Shown here: piece by piece, positions 52,820 through 64,000 of the stretch
Position numbering within the stretch: the first letter of the stretch is position 1
Layout: each line of letters opens with the position of its first letter
Source of the DNA: Lytechinus variegatus
Taxonomy: Eukaryota; Echinodermata; Echinoidea; Temnopleuroida; Toxopneustidae
Direction of reading: 5' to 3'
Length of the DNA: 64,000 nucleotides
NCBI RefSeq assembly: GCF_018143015.1
Contig: NC_054743.1
Span: forward strand, 29,112,934 to 29,176,933
The notes under the pieces: model-generated
The model's input: only the letters and a program-made list of their open reading frames with translations
The model's database searches: none
What the model was told of the DNA's origin: nothing
Made by a program: the position numbers and the translations under genes

Positions 52820-53242
52820 AGGGGAAATTCACCCTGACAAAATGGTTTACTGTGAAAATAACAGAAAATGAAGTGATCTGTGACGTCATATACGAGCAGC
52901 TGCAGCTCCGTATTTTATGCACCAAAATGTATACTTATCACTTTTTTAATCAGTGGTTCGTGATTGCTGAAAAAAAAATGATTTCAGGAGCGGATGTGAA
53001 ATGATATGTTAATATACTTAACTTGGTATATATAAAAAAACTTTTTTTTTAAAGAAAATGACATTTCATCTTTATTACACCATGTATGGGGAAAATTGCT
53101 CGGAAAAGACGTCACGATTGAAATATAAATTTCCAATAGCTTTTTTAAATCTTTGATGGATTCCCTAAAACCCCCACCAATATCATTTTAATTATTTTCT
53201 GTTATTTTTACAATAAACTTTATGTCAGGGTGAATTTCCCCT
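52820..53242. mobile_element. TTAA-type MITE, block B
   Basis: Same insertion as 30323-30737 with the same decayed left TTGA and intact right TTAA. Confidence 0.8.
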
Positions 53243-54296
53243 TTAATAATTTAAGTATTATACTTGCATGGGATCCAAAGTGTGCTTCAAATTTGAATAT
53301 TATAAAAGTGAACTGACTTGAGAAGGCCGTGCATGTAAATCCAGGAAAAAATACCAACACAAATGCTATCAATTTGGTACAGAAGATCTGAAGTATGATT
53401 TAAAAATGTTACTCTTTCCATATAGTCCAACATAATAATTCTTATTTCTTCTCAGAACCCTTCTTATTTAATTTACTGTACATGGAGGGTTTTTTGGATT
53501 TTTGGGCATGGGGGTTTAAGACTGGCAATTTATACCTCTGTCATTTCTACCTCAGCCATTTTTACCTCTGCCATTTCGCGACCTCTACCATTTTTACCAC
53601 TGTGACTGCAACCAGGTTTGCATGTGGTCTTGGTTAGAGCGAAAAAAATGCTGAATACCCCCCCCCTTTCATGTTTTTAGCGGTTAAAGGATTTTGGATG
53701 AACTACCAAATGATAAAGGTGTGGATGATGTAATTATTAAGACTTATTTTGGCGATTTTTTTTATATCTCATTTTCAACACATGAGTCTATAGGGAAATA
53801 GTTAGTGGCGTGTGCCCTGACACCACTAAAATGATTATTATAGCATGTAGGCTGCATGTGGGGGGGGGGTGTGCACGTGCACACTTCCTCTGAGGCAATG
53901 GAGTAAAAACGAAATATGCGTCCCTTCTTCTGCTTTCAAAAGCTATCTTTCCACACACTTGAGGTCCACCTCCACAAGATACACAACTTTTAGTTCTACC
54001 TCCCCAGGATCTCCGTGCTCAAACCAAGTTCATGTCATTTCAGCAGATTGATTGTACTTTAAAAGAAAGCAAGTCGTCTATGTTCTAACACGCATTATCT
54101 TGCCCATACTCCACCTCTATTTAAAAAAAATCTACTATAAAAATAAAGGCAGCACTCTTTATGTTTCGATATATGAATAATATGTTGCCAGTTATATTCA
54201 ATGATAATTATCTTACGGTTGATAAAAACAGAGTGTTGATACAAGACAGAGAAAAACATATATGTGCCATATTCACGATTAAAATGCGACAAAAGG

Positions 54297-54680
54297 GCTC
54301 AATTTTGGAAGTCTTGACCTACTACTTAAAAGAATGACCACCCTTTCCTCATTTAAAGCTAAATTTAAAAGCATCTTCTTGCCACATATAAGTGATTCCT
54401 TTAAACTGAACCAAAACTAAACAAATACAGTTATATGATATATATTATTTTATCTTGTATTGTCATGTAGTGTAAATATTGTAACTTGTTTCATGTATTA
54501 TTTCAATTGCTATTTCCTATGTATTTTAGTCCTACTGTAAGTTATTTACTGTATTTGTATCCCCCCTGCTTTTCAAGCCTCTGGCTTTCCTATAGGGTGT
54601 TTGATCCTCACATTTTACAATGTATATATCTACTCATGCGATTTTTACCTAATAAATGAATTGAATTGGATTGAATCAAA
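54297..54680 (+). mobile_element. LINE 3' end, block B
   Basis: Counterpart of 31990-32400, ending CTAATAAATGAATTGAATTG. Same C-terminal residues TTLSSFKAKFKSIFLPH. Confidence 0.6.
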
Positions 54681-55080
54681 ACTGTGCCCTATTGTTAATC
54701 CAAAATTCTTATATACGTCACTGAATCCTTTGTCATCCGCAATTATGTGCATGTATCAAGATGTTATCAAATCTTCATTATCCCCCCCCCCCTCGATTTT
54801 TGTTAAATCGTAAGCCAACACTATTACGTTTAGCGATTGGAATTACGTAAGCTCATTAATCAAACAGTGTACTATGTAAATAATAGAACCACATGCACTC
54901 TGAGAACACTGCTGTCGAACTATATCATTTATATTGTACGTTCTATGAGCGTAAATCGGTTTCTATGTTATAATAAGGAGGCGAGGTAATTATGTGAGGT
55001 TCGATCGATCGGCTAGTCATTCAAGATTTCAGCAGTTTCAGTAAGTCATCACAAGATCAAAATTTAAAAAAATTGGGCTA

Positions 55081-56008
55081 ATGGCCGATACTCTTATTAA
55101 GATGGATGTGAATATATCTCGCGTTATTTATACAACTCTATCTGGAATCTATCTTGTCTTTTTTGTATCATCACCCTGTGCTTCCGGTAGCAATGTCTTG
55201 ATATCTTCCATGTACGGAGAAGGGAGTCACTTCTTCCTCGGGGGCAGCCATCGGTGAAGGTCTCGTCCAGCGAGGTCACAACGCAACACTCCTCATCAGC
55301 AGGGCATTCAAACACCATACAAGGAACCCCAAGTACTCTAATCTGTCTTTCGAAGTCTTCGATCATCACAAACGGTCCGTCCAAGAGATTCGAGATTTCT
55401 GGAAGGAGTTCGGAGCCCTTTCGTTGGGGAAAAGCAACGACGGTCTCATCAAGTCCGTCTTCTTCTTGATCGAGTCGATGGCAGACGACTGTGAAGACAT
55501 CCTCCTCGACGTCGAGCTCATGAAGCGTCTGGAAGTCGTAGACGCCGTCGTCGTTGATATGACTTGGTTGTGTGGTGTGATGATCCGGGCGGCGCTGGAA
55601 CGCAACCTGAACTACAGCAAGAGGATAGCCCTTGTGACCCTGACGCCAATCACCCCTCAGGCCATGGCGTTGTTCTCTTACGGTTCGCCGTACAACCCGG
55701 CATATCAGCCAGAACTCAACACAGGCTTCACCAACAGGATGAGTTTCTTCCAGCGGACGGCCAACCTTCTACAATCCGTTGTCTATGCTTTGCTTGGTGG
55801 GGGAGTGGCCATACCAGCCTATGTACGCGTAGGGAAAAATACAGGGCTTGAGAATGTCATTAACTACAAGATGTCTCTTTATCATGAACTTGCTGATTTG
55901 CATCTCCAGAACTTTGACTTCGTCATGGAGTTCCCTTTCCCGATTGTGCCAAACGTGATTCCTGTCGGCGGTGGGCTGACAGCATGGCCACCCGCAGAAC
56001 TTGACAAG
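55081..56008 (+). pseudogene. UGT-B exon 1 (frameshifted)
   Basis: Signal peptide and GEGSHFFLG present; frame lost near 55241-55250, regained in sequence terms from about 55258 to AELDK; donor AAG/GTGTGT. Confidence 0.85.
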
Positions 56009-56496
56009 GTGTGTATAGTATTGGGTATAGGCCATGGGTTTTGACTTTCTGGTTGTAGGGTTTTGTTCATCCAGCCATCCCTCTAGCGTAATTTATCGTG
56101 TAAATCTTAATATTTACAAACGAATATGATCGATTTCAACAGTAAATCTTGCTGAAGCAGTATAGAGCAAGTGAAGTATTAAGAATGGAAAATTAGATAC
56201 ATAATTCTGGTAGTAGGAGATTTAATCAAATTCATTTCGGCTCACATTGAATTGCATTTATTATGCGACAGTAGGCCTACTTAAAATGGTGTCTCATGGA
56301 GACTTAAATTCATCCCGGTAATAATAATATAGGATGCAACCAAATCCGTTGAGTTAACGTTTGCATATCTATATGGTTTTCATATCTCTCAAAATCGACC
56401 TGTACATGATTGTAGTTCGCGGTTTCAATGATTGATATATGAACGTTTCTTCTCAAAATTCTTATCCTTTTATCATTACCGATTTTTCATCTTCAG

Positions 56497-56728
56497 GAGC
56501 TGGAAGATTTCATGGAGAGCTCAGGCGACCATGGTGTTATTTTGTTCACTCTCGGCACGTACTTCGGAGAGATCACGATCGTTCAACCGGGATTTGCCGA
56601 AGAGTTTGCCGAAGCTTTCCAAAGATTGCCGCAGAAGGTGATATGGCAAGTGAAGGATCCGATCGGTGAACTCAAAGTTCCTTCCAATGTGAAGGTCATG
56701 CCATGGGTTCCTCAGAATGATCTTCTTG
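56497..56728 (+). CDS. UGT-B exon 2
   Basis: ELEDFMESSGDHGVILFTLG to WVPQNDLL; acceptor CATCTTCAG, donor TTG/GTGGGT, as in UGT-A. Confidence 0.88.
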
Positions 56729-57277
56729 GTGGGTGTGAAATGGTAGTCTGTCGTGTTTAATGGTGACGATTGTTGCTTGAAGTTGGCGCATATTACACTT
56801 GTGCTGAATATGATTTATTAATACCAATATTTGGAATCTTGGAATCACTGACGTAAGTGTTAGGACAAGAATAAACGCTGTATATATGGCCAATTATGCA
56901 GATTTTGATCCCCCCCCCCCCCCGATGATGATGTAAGTCACTAGGTGGTTCGTTACTCTTTTTTGCTTTATTGCTATTAATTTTTTGTGTTTGGGCATCC
57001 CTGGCAACTCTCATTTGAAAAAAAACAACAAAAGCAAGTCAATAAAACAAAACGAGCCCTGAATATTGACCAAACTTTTTGTTCACGTTTAGAACAGAAT
57101 TAATGAACCAGAAAATAGGGCGAAAATCAACCTTTATTCCATATGCATTAACCTCTCATACACTTATCTTAAACACTCTTTAGACTTGTTTGAGTATAGT
57201 AATACAGTTAATTTTAGCAGATGATATATTCAGTATCATCTCTTATCGTCTTCTTATATCTCTTCTGGTCGTCACAG

Positions 57278-57497
57278 GCCATCCTAAGACACGAGTGTTT
57301 CTCTATCAAGGAGGCAACAACGGCTTCCAAGAAGCCTGTTACCACGGCGTCCCCGTGGTCGTCGTCCCGCTTCATGGGGATCAGTTCGACGTAGCAGCCA
57401 GAGTCGAAGCGCGAGGGATGGGCAGAAAGATAGACAAAATGGCTGCCAGTGCGGACGTAATCTACAACGCCTTACATGACGTCATCAGCAATCCAAA
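57278..57497 (+). CDS. UGT-B exon 3
   Basis: HPKTRVFLYQGGNNGFQEAC, HGVPVVVVPLHGDQFD; acceptor GTCGTCACAG, donor AAA/GTAAGT. Confidence 0.88.
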
Positions 57498-57947
57498 GTA
57501 AGTTCTTATTCAAATTAAGAGTAGAATCTCTAAATTAGCAGAAAGATCAGGTAAACATTATTTAAAGGGGTACTCCTGGCTGAAATGATATGATTTGAAC
57601 AGATGAATAAAAATCCTATAACACAAAAAAAGGAAACGTTGGAATGTATAACATGCAGCAGCCCATCCGATGAATATTCATGTCAATAACTTTTTCTCTT
57701 CATATATTGATCCAATTTTGCTTGGTGATTTATATTCTTTTCAGTTAGATATTATTTTTAAACTCGGAGTACCACTCAGTGCACACTAAGAAATAAAGGT
57801 TCAAAATTGAACCCCGAAAGGTTGATGCAAAATTAGCACAAATGTGGGTTAAAGTCGGGAAACCAGGTGTGGCTTGTGGTTCTTTGTTTTTATATACAAA
57901 ACAAGAAATAATCTGTAAAATATTTTCCTCCCTTTTTTATCATAAAG

Positions 57948-58221
57948 GTACACAGAAGTGGCTAAAACGGTTTCTGCCATCATTAAAGAAAGGCCAATGC
58001 AGGCAAGAGAACGAGCTGCATTCTGGATAGAGCATGTGATCAAATATGGCGGGCAGTATCTCAAATCATCTGCAATGGAACTCTCTGTAATAGAGTATTT
58101 TATGCTGGATGTGATGGCGTTTCTTCTGCTGATAGTGGCAGTGATTGTGTTTGTGGTTGTATTTGGAGTTAGATTATGTTGGAGGATGGTCTGCGGGATA
58201 AGGAAAACAAAATTAGACTGA
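57948..58221 (+). CDS. UGT-B exon 4
   Basis: Acceptor TTATCATAAAG; YTEVAKTVSAIIKERPMQAR, one membrane span, tail CGIRKTKLD and TGA. Confidence 0.88.
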
Positions 58222-58299
58222 CATAATAACTATAGTATTACCACGCAGACACAGTGTTGTTACGGGGGCAGCACCACTGTTTTCAACATGTTTTCTTAA

Positions 58300-58720
58300 T
58301 GAAACATACAGGGTACAAAATAATGATGCAGGTGTAGAAAGCAGAAAATCATTTGGATATTCACTTTATTCAGCTTTTAACTTTTAAATGGTCTTCAGAA
58401 TTCACAAATACTCAGCTCTCAGACAAACTACATGTACATGTACAAGGTTGAAGAGCATGAAGAGTCAACTGCCAGGTTTCTTAGCATGGTAAAAATGTTG
58501 TCTACTCTCTCAAAAATACATGTATCAATGGTCCTGTTCATGCAGGACACACCCTAGCAACCAAACCAAAAATTGTTTCTATTCATTCTAAGCACCTTGC
58601 CTACAAGGTGCAGGCATACAGGTGCAGGCATACAATACAGGCTGACCTGTAACTTTCCATCATTCACTTCAGGCTCTATTTCCAAGAGTTATGCCTGCAC
58701 CTGTTATTCATATCACTACA
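58300..58720 (-). repeat. 3' LTR of the Ty3/gypsy-type element (421 bp)
   Basis: Bounded by TG at 58300 and CA at 58720 on the plus strand, next to a purine-rich tract just to its right (complement of CTCCCCTACTTT). It starts exactly where homology between the two UGT blocks stops. Internally it holds tandem GCAGGCATACA-type words. Confidence 0.72.
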
Positions 58721-61700
58721 ATTCTCCCCTACTTTATAATAATCTCCTCCTGGAGATTACAAGAAATATGATTCATAATAATCTACAATATTTAATAGTA
58801 CATGCACTTTCAATATTGTAGCATGGTTTGATTATTTTTCACAGGTATTATGACCTCTTTTTTTGGTAAAATTAGAAAAGTAATCTATTAATCTATAAAT
58901 GTTTGGAATAGTGAAAAACTGAGTGACATTTTTTTCCTTCTTTTTTTTCAACTTTACAAAGCTTCAACTTCAAATATAGACACTGCTTCCTATAACTTCA
59001 AAATGGAATAATGGTGAAGTCAAACATGCAAACAAATAATGTTGATCAATAAATTTCAGGAATTTTTTCTTCTCTTATTTTTTTTTGATAATTACAAATT
59101 GATATGCATTTTTTTTCTTCAATGTACATACTGGCACATGGTTGCATGGGAATAAAGTCACCATTTTCACATTCTATTTCCAATCAAACATTTATAAAAA
59201 AATAATCAAATACATAAATTACCTATCTCAAAACAATTGAAATGCAGGTAAAGTTTTGTATGTCTTTAGCACATTTCAAATGCTAGACTTTGGAAGTCTA
59301 AATGGATTCTGATGTTTACCCCGTGTGACTCGTGTACTTCTACGGAGCACAGGGGCAACAGGCGACTGAATTACAGGCATGGGGGCAGTGGAAGGAATCT
59401 CCCCTACATTGACAACACTTGGATCTTCAATCCCTTGTTTACACCCCCTAATTAACACTTCATCTGTGTCTGACTCTGAATCATCTGATTGATCAAAGTT
59501 TTGGGAAAAATGCGTCTCCCCTACTTTGTTTGTCAACATGGGCCTTAGAATTATGTCTATCTGACATCGATACCTCCTCAGAACCAACATCATCATGTTT
59601 ATCATCATATTGCATTACTGGGGATATTCTCAACAGTCGGCGGTGTACCACCTTTTCATTTCCTCCTCTGACAGGCCTGATAGCGTAAACATCTTCTTCT
59701 CTATTATGCCATAAGACAACATACTGATCCCTCTCATATACATCTTTGATTTTGTGTCTACCAGGGAAAGCACATTTTTTCAAGAGTACTTGGGTACCAA
59801 TAGGAATGCCCTTACCAAATGCTGGGGCCTTAGCATCATGCAGCCCTTTATTATGTGCAGCAGATTGCTTAACTCTTTCTTGCACAATCTGATTAGTCTG
59901 CTCCAGGAGTTCAGATTGTTGACTAACAAAATCTTGATTCCAATCACAATCTGTACGGCCCAAAATCTGATCAAGTGGTATGAGTGGCTCTCGACCGAAC
60001 ATTAGAGTATATGGAGCTATTCCAGTCGTGCAATGAGGGGTTGTGTTGTACACAAACACTAAATGAGACAACATATCTGGCCACCTATGCCTTGCCTTGG
60101 GATCTAAGGATTTAATCAATCCAAATAATGTACGATTAAATCTTTCTGTTTGACCATTTCCTTCTGGATGATATGGGGACGTGTGAGTCTTTCTTATCCC
60201 ATACAATTTGCAAAGCTCCTTAACCACCTCCCCTTCAAAATTTCTGCCTTGGTCACTGTGTATTCTGTTAGGAATACCAAACTTTGTAAACCAATGATCT
60301 CTAAGTACCTTTGCAACTGTTACAGCATGTTGGTCCCTACAAGCCACTGCTTGGGTAAATTTGGTATACACATCAGTGATTACCAACACATCTTCTACAC
60401 CACCTAGTCCTTTATCAATTTTCACAAAGTCAATTGCCACTACCTCTAGTGGTCGAAAAGCTATTAGATGTCTCATTGCGTTCTGGTGCGTGGTTGGGAG
60501 GCCTTAGCTATTACACACCGTGTGCAATTACTAACATGCTTATGCACTGATGCTGACATCCTTGGCCAATAAACACGCCTTCTAAGAAGAGAAAAGGTCC
60601 TAGTGACCCCTTGATGACCCCAACCATCATGGGCTCCTTCTAAAACCCTTACACGAAGACACTCTGGTAGTAAGTACTGAAAGATTTCACCGTGTATAGG
60701 ATCATTTACATGCCTACAGAGAACACCATCCTTCTCAACAATCCTTGACCACTGCCACAACCATCGTCTAACTTCTGGTGGCTCTCTGATACCACTAACT
60801 ACATCTGTTGGCTCTAAGCCTTTATCCCAACGTTTCCAAACATACTTAAGGACGGGGTCTGACCTTTGTAATGCTGTCACCTGACTTGGAGATAGAGATG
60901 GGAAAATCCCTGGAGAAGATTTGTCTGGAGGAATGTTACAAGTTCCTTGATTCACAGCTGCAACACAAGGTTCAGCTCTAGTAATACCTGTTCCTGTGGT
61001 ACCAAGTACTGCACACATTACCTGCTCTACTTCTACTGCACAGAAATGTTCGGGATACCTGCTCAAGGCATCCGCACATTTGTTATTCTTACCAGAACGA
61101 AATTTAATATCAAAATTAAACGCTGCTAACTGGGCAACCCATCTCATTGCGCAAGCATCTAACTTAGCAGTGTGAATATGGGCAAGCGGGTTATTATCTG
61201 TCAGAACCGTGAACGAACCTCCGATCAAATAGTCGCGAAACTTATCAACAACTGCCCATTTCAATGCGAGGAGTTCAAGTTTAAAGGAACTGTAATCGGG
61301 ATAATTCTTCTCAGCCCCTCTCAATCCTCGACTTGCATAAGCTATGGGATGTGGGGCACCTTGATTATCTTCTTGTAACAAACATGCACCTAGTCCCTTC
61401 AAAGAGGCATCAATCTCTAAAATAAATGGCCTTGAAAAATCTGGGTATTTCAACACTGGAACATTTGCCAGTCTTACTTTCAACTCATCAAATGCTCTTT
61501 GAGCCTCTTTCGTCCAACAGAAGGATTGTTTAGGTTTGTTAGACTTTCCTTTCACAGTTGGAGGTAATATATCATGAAGTGGTGCTGCTATGGACGAAAA
61601 ATCTCTAACGAAACGCCTATAATAACTTGCAAGGCCTAAAAATGACCTTAACTCATCAGAATTTCTTGGAACTGGCCAGTCCAACACCTTTTGAACTTTA

Positions 61701-64000
61701 TCTTTATCTAGAGAAATGCCTTCAGCATTCACCACATGGCCTAAATATGTAGCTTCCCTTTGAAACAAACTACATTTTTTTCCTTTGACCTTTAAACCAA
61801 ACTCACCTAGTCTTGTGAGAACTTTATCTAAAGTATCTAAGTGGACATCAATTGAAGGAGAAAATAAAAGAATGTCATCTAAATAAATTAACAACTCTGT
61901 CAAGTTCATGTCACCTAGACATCGCTCCATCACTCTTTGAAACGTACTCGGGGCATTGGTCAAACCAAAGGGCATCCTATTGTATTGAAATAAACCAAAT
62001 GGAACGCGAAAAGCTGACTTCTTTCTAGAGTCAGCATCCATTACAACCTGATGATAACCGTGAGCTAAATCAAGAGATGAAAAATAAACTGCACCATTAA
62101 GGGCCTCTAGAGATTCTTCTATACGTGGCAATGGAAAAGCATCTTTCAATGTTTTCTTATTAAGTTGACGATAATCAACACATATGCGCAAACTACCATC
62201 TTTTTTCTTGACAAGAACTACAGGGCTTGCATAAGGACTATTACTTGGCTCTATTATCCCCTGATCTAACAATTGCCTTAAAGTGTCTTTCACTTCTTTG
62301 ACATAATGTGGGGGAATTCTACGATATGGTTGATTAACCGGTATATCATCAGTTGTCTTTATTTCATGTGGTACTTCCGAACAAAAACCAACATCGAAAT
62401 CTCCCTTAGAAAAAACAGCATCATGTTTTTGAATGAGGCGTACCACTCTTTCCTTTTCATCCCTAGAAACCCTACAAGATTCCAGATTTAATCCTGGTGG
62501 CAAAATATATTGACTTCCATCAATGAAAGTATACACATCTTTTGGATTACTTTCCTTTTCCTGCTCATTCTGCAATCTATGAGGAACCTTACTGGGTGAC
62601 TCTACTAGTACATTTAAGATGGAAACACTGAGATGTTGATCTTGAGGTTCTACAATAATTTCATTTGAATCTAACACTTCAGTCACATTCACCAATTTGC
62701 TAAATGGGGGAATAACCAAGGGTTGGGAGCCAAGATTCCCAATCAAAACTGTAACTGACTTGCCATTACTCTTTTCACAAGTATCATAAATTACACAAGT
62801 CTCACCAATATCATGGTTTCCTTCTACTACAACCATTTTATCCTTCAAAGCATTTGGCGGGGTTCTCAATTGACACACTACAGTCTGCACTTGTCTAGAA
62901 TGTATGACTACAGGTTTTCTACCAGTTCTACCATTTACAACATGACTTGGTTTACATTCTCTTTGACTCTTGTTATTTGAATCAACAGGCTTAGTAAGAT
63001 CTAACCACTTCATTACAATATTCCAAGCCTCAGCATCTGACCCATTCAAATCATTAACATGGTCTTTCAAATCATACAATACATTACATCCTAATAATAC
63101 ATGACTTTGTTTACTGTCAATAATGGCCTTCCCATGGGCAGAGTCATCAACAATTAAGAAGTGGGCACCTAAGGTATAGTCATTTACAGAAAGAGGAATT
63201 TCCACATATCCTTCAATTGGAATTTGTAGGTGATTGGCACCTACAACTTGTACACATACTTTCCCTAGTGGACTTAATTTGTCAGCCAAATGCTCATGAT
63301 AAAATGATGAACTAATCAGAGAAGTTTCTGCCCCAGTATCTAATGTACATTGAACTGAAACACCAGCCAAATCAACAACTGCTTTGGGGCTCTGTTTAAC
63401 CAACTTATCTAATATCTCATCGGGTGTCAGTTGAGTGCTAGGAACATGGACATCACCTACAGGGACCGACTGAGTTTCCCCCTCAACATTTCGGTCCTGT
63501 ACTAGAGAGGGGGTTTGGCGTTTAAATCACCTGAATTCTGATACTCATAATTCCTATTCTGTGATTGTTTTTGTAACTCCCAACACTGTGCTTGGATATG
63601 ACCAGGTCTACCACAGTAGAAACAACTTCGATTACGTTTCTGTCTGGTATACTTTGGAGTTGCTTGGGGTCTCCTAGCCAATAATTCTGATAATTGTTCT
63701 TGCTGACGCTCCATAATAGTTTGCTGCTGCAATACACATTTTTCTAATGCAGCTTGTTGTTGTACCAAATGATGAATCAAACTACTATCTGCGTGCATGT
63801 TACTAGTACTAGCTATCCCTTCAGGACAATCATCAACTGACACCTCATATACCAATCCACGTTTATTGGACGTACCCTCTACCTTTGTGTCAAAGCTTTC
63901 CAACAAATCTGAGGCATAATCTCTGATCTCTAAAAATGTTTTACCAGGGTTAGCCAATCGGATACGCCGTAACTCGAGGCGTATGCTATTGCTACGTGCA
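58300..64000 (-). mobile_element. Ty3/gypsy-type LTR retrotransposon fossil, 5' end beyond the window
   Basis: Runs right to left. In transcription order the visible parts are a gag-like end with a zinc knuckle (about 63.5-64.0 kb), a pol region with protease, reverse transcriptase and RNase H (about 60.5-63.4 kb), integrase and its tail (about 59.3-60.5 kb), a non-coding stretch with a purine-rich tract, and the 3' LTR. Domain order RT-RNase H-integrase defines Ty3/gypsy. The visible coding part is largely open with perhaps one to three breaks or natural frame changes, so it looks young. The other LTR is not in view, so age by LTR comparison is not possible here. Confidence 0.92.

Larger units (their letters stand above)
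55081..58221 (+). pseudogene. UDP-glucuronosyltransferase-like gene UGT-B, probable pseudogene (1-bp frameshift)
   Basis: Tandem paralogue of UGT-A with the same four exons: 55081-56008, 56497-56728, 57278-57497, 57948-58221. Exons 2-4 have exactly the lengths of UGT-A's (232, 220, 274) and intact splice sites and frames. Exon 1 is one base longer than UGT-A's matching stretch (928 against 927). Just after the catalytic GEGSHFF the text reads CTCGGGGGCAGCCATCGG where UGT-A has GTCGGGACAGGAGTCGG, which brings TGA into frame at 55257. The remaining exon 1 is open in the other frame and nearly identical to UGT-A, so decay is recent or the base is an assembly error. It has an in-frame ATG seven codons upstream of UGT-A's start. 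The KTKLD ER-retrieval ending is kept. Exon 2 has changes such as TFGTYFG to TLGTYFG and PIDEL to PIGEL. Confidence 0.85.
52297..58298 (+). repeat. Segmental duplication, block B (pairs with 29799-36235)
   Basis: Carries the same order as block A: TTAA MITE (52820-53242), inverted minisatellite units, LINE tail (54297-54680), UGT gene. It lacks the MITEs at 31541 and 35640 of block A and has about 230 bp of its own at about 54755-54995. Homology stops where the LTR element begins. Confidence 0.93.

Noticed and set aside
55424-56044. Separate 206-codon gene inside UGT-B exon 1
   Set aside because: It is the continuation of exon 1 after the frameshift; starting there would omit the signal peptide and catalytic histidine.
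59754-62491. Plus-strand short open frames opposite the LTR element
   Set aside because: Antisense by-products of the element's coding region.

Overview
This looks like animal nuclear DNA, most likely from an echinoderm and probably a sea urchin. The support is split genes with GT-AG introns, deuterostome-type SLC17 and UGT genes, tRNA-derived SINEs, and very many small inverted-repeat DNA elements. One of these (6413-7132) matches from memory a repeat common in sea urchin genomes. The species call is inference; no search was possible.

Host genes. (1) 68-2301, plus strand: the last two exons of a type II membrane protein with a Ser/Thr-rich, mucin-like ectodomain; its 5' end lies off the window. 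(2) 18250-5121, minus strand: an SLC17 (sialin/phosphate-type) anion transporter rebuilt here from ten coding exons whose phases all agree, giving 514 residues. It converges on gene 1. (3) Two tandem UDP-glucuronosyltransferase-like genes on the plus strand, UGT-A (32633-36154, 543 residues, apparently intact) and UGT-B (55081-58221, one frameshift in exon 1). They lie in a direct segmental duplication of about 6 kb (29799-36235 and 52297-58298). A third, older piece of the UGT 5' flank lies at about 18650-19283, just upstream of the SLC17 gene.

Mobile DNA fills most of the rest. Between the two UGT blocks are a nearly full-length L1/Tx1-like LINE (about 38.06-42.72 kb), an antisense fragment of the same LINE type, several terminal-inverted-repeat elements, and a 4.4-kb giant foldback element (46227-50661). 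The foldback has nearly identical arms of about 780 bp around two head-to-head arrays of roughly 205-bp repeats. A Ty3/gypsy-type LTR element, treated as a fossil, enters from the right edge and ends at 58300 beside UGT-B. The SLC17 introns hold microsatellites, SINEs, hAT-like elements with clear 8-bp target duplications, nested insertions and a 2.5-kb foldback element with a CTAT satellite core (19297-21840).

The genes have no evident shared pathway, though all three products belong to membranes: a glycosylated surface protein, a vesicle or plasma-membrane anion carrier, and an ER conjugating enzyme. The duplicated blocks and the older relic act as natural before-and-after pairs that date several insertions relative to the duplication. 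The strongest candidates for something undescribed are the giant foldback with its subrepeat arrays, the 147-bp higher-order satellite inside the 19-21 kb foldback, and the type II mucin.
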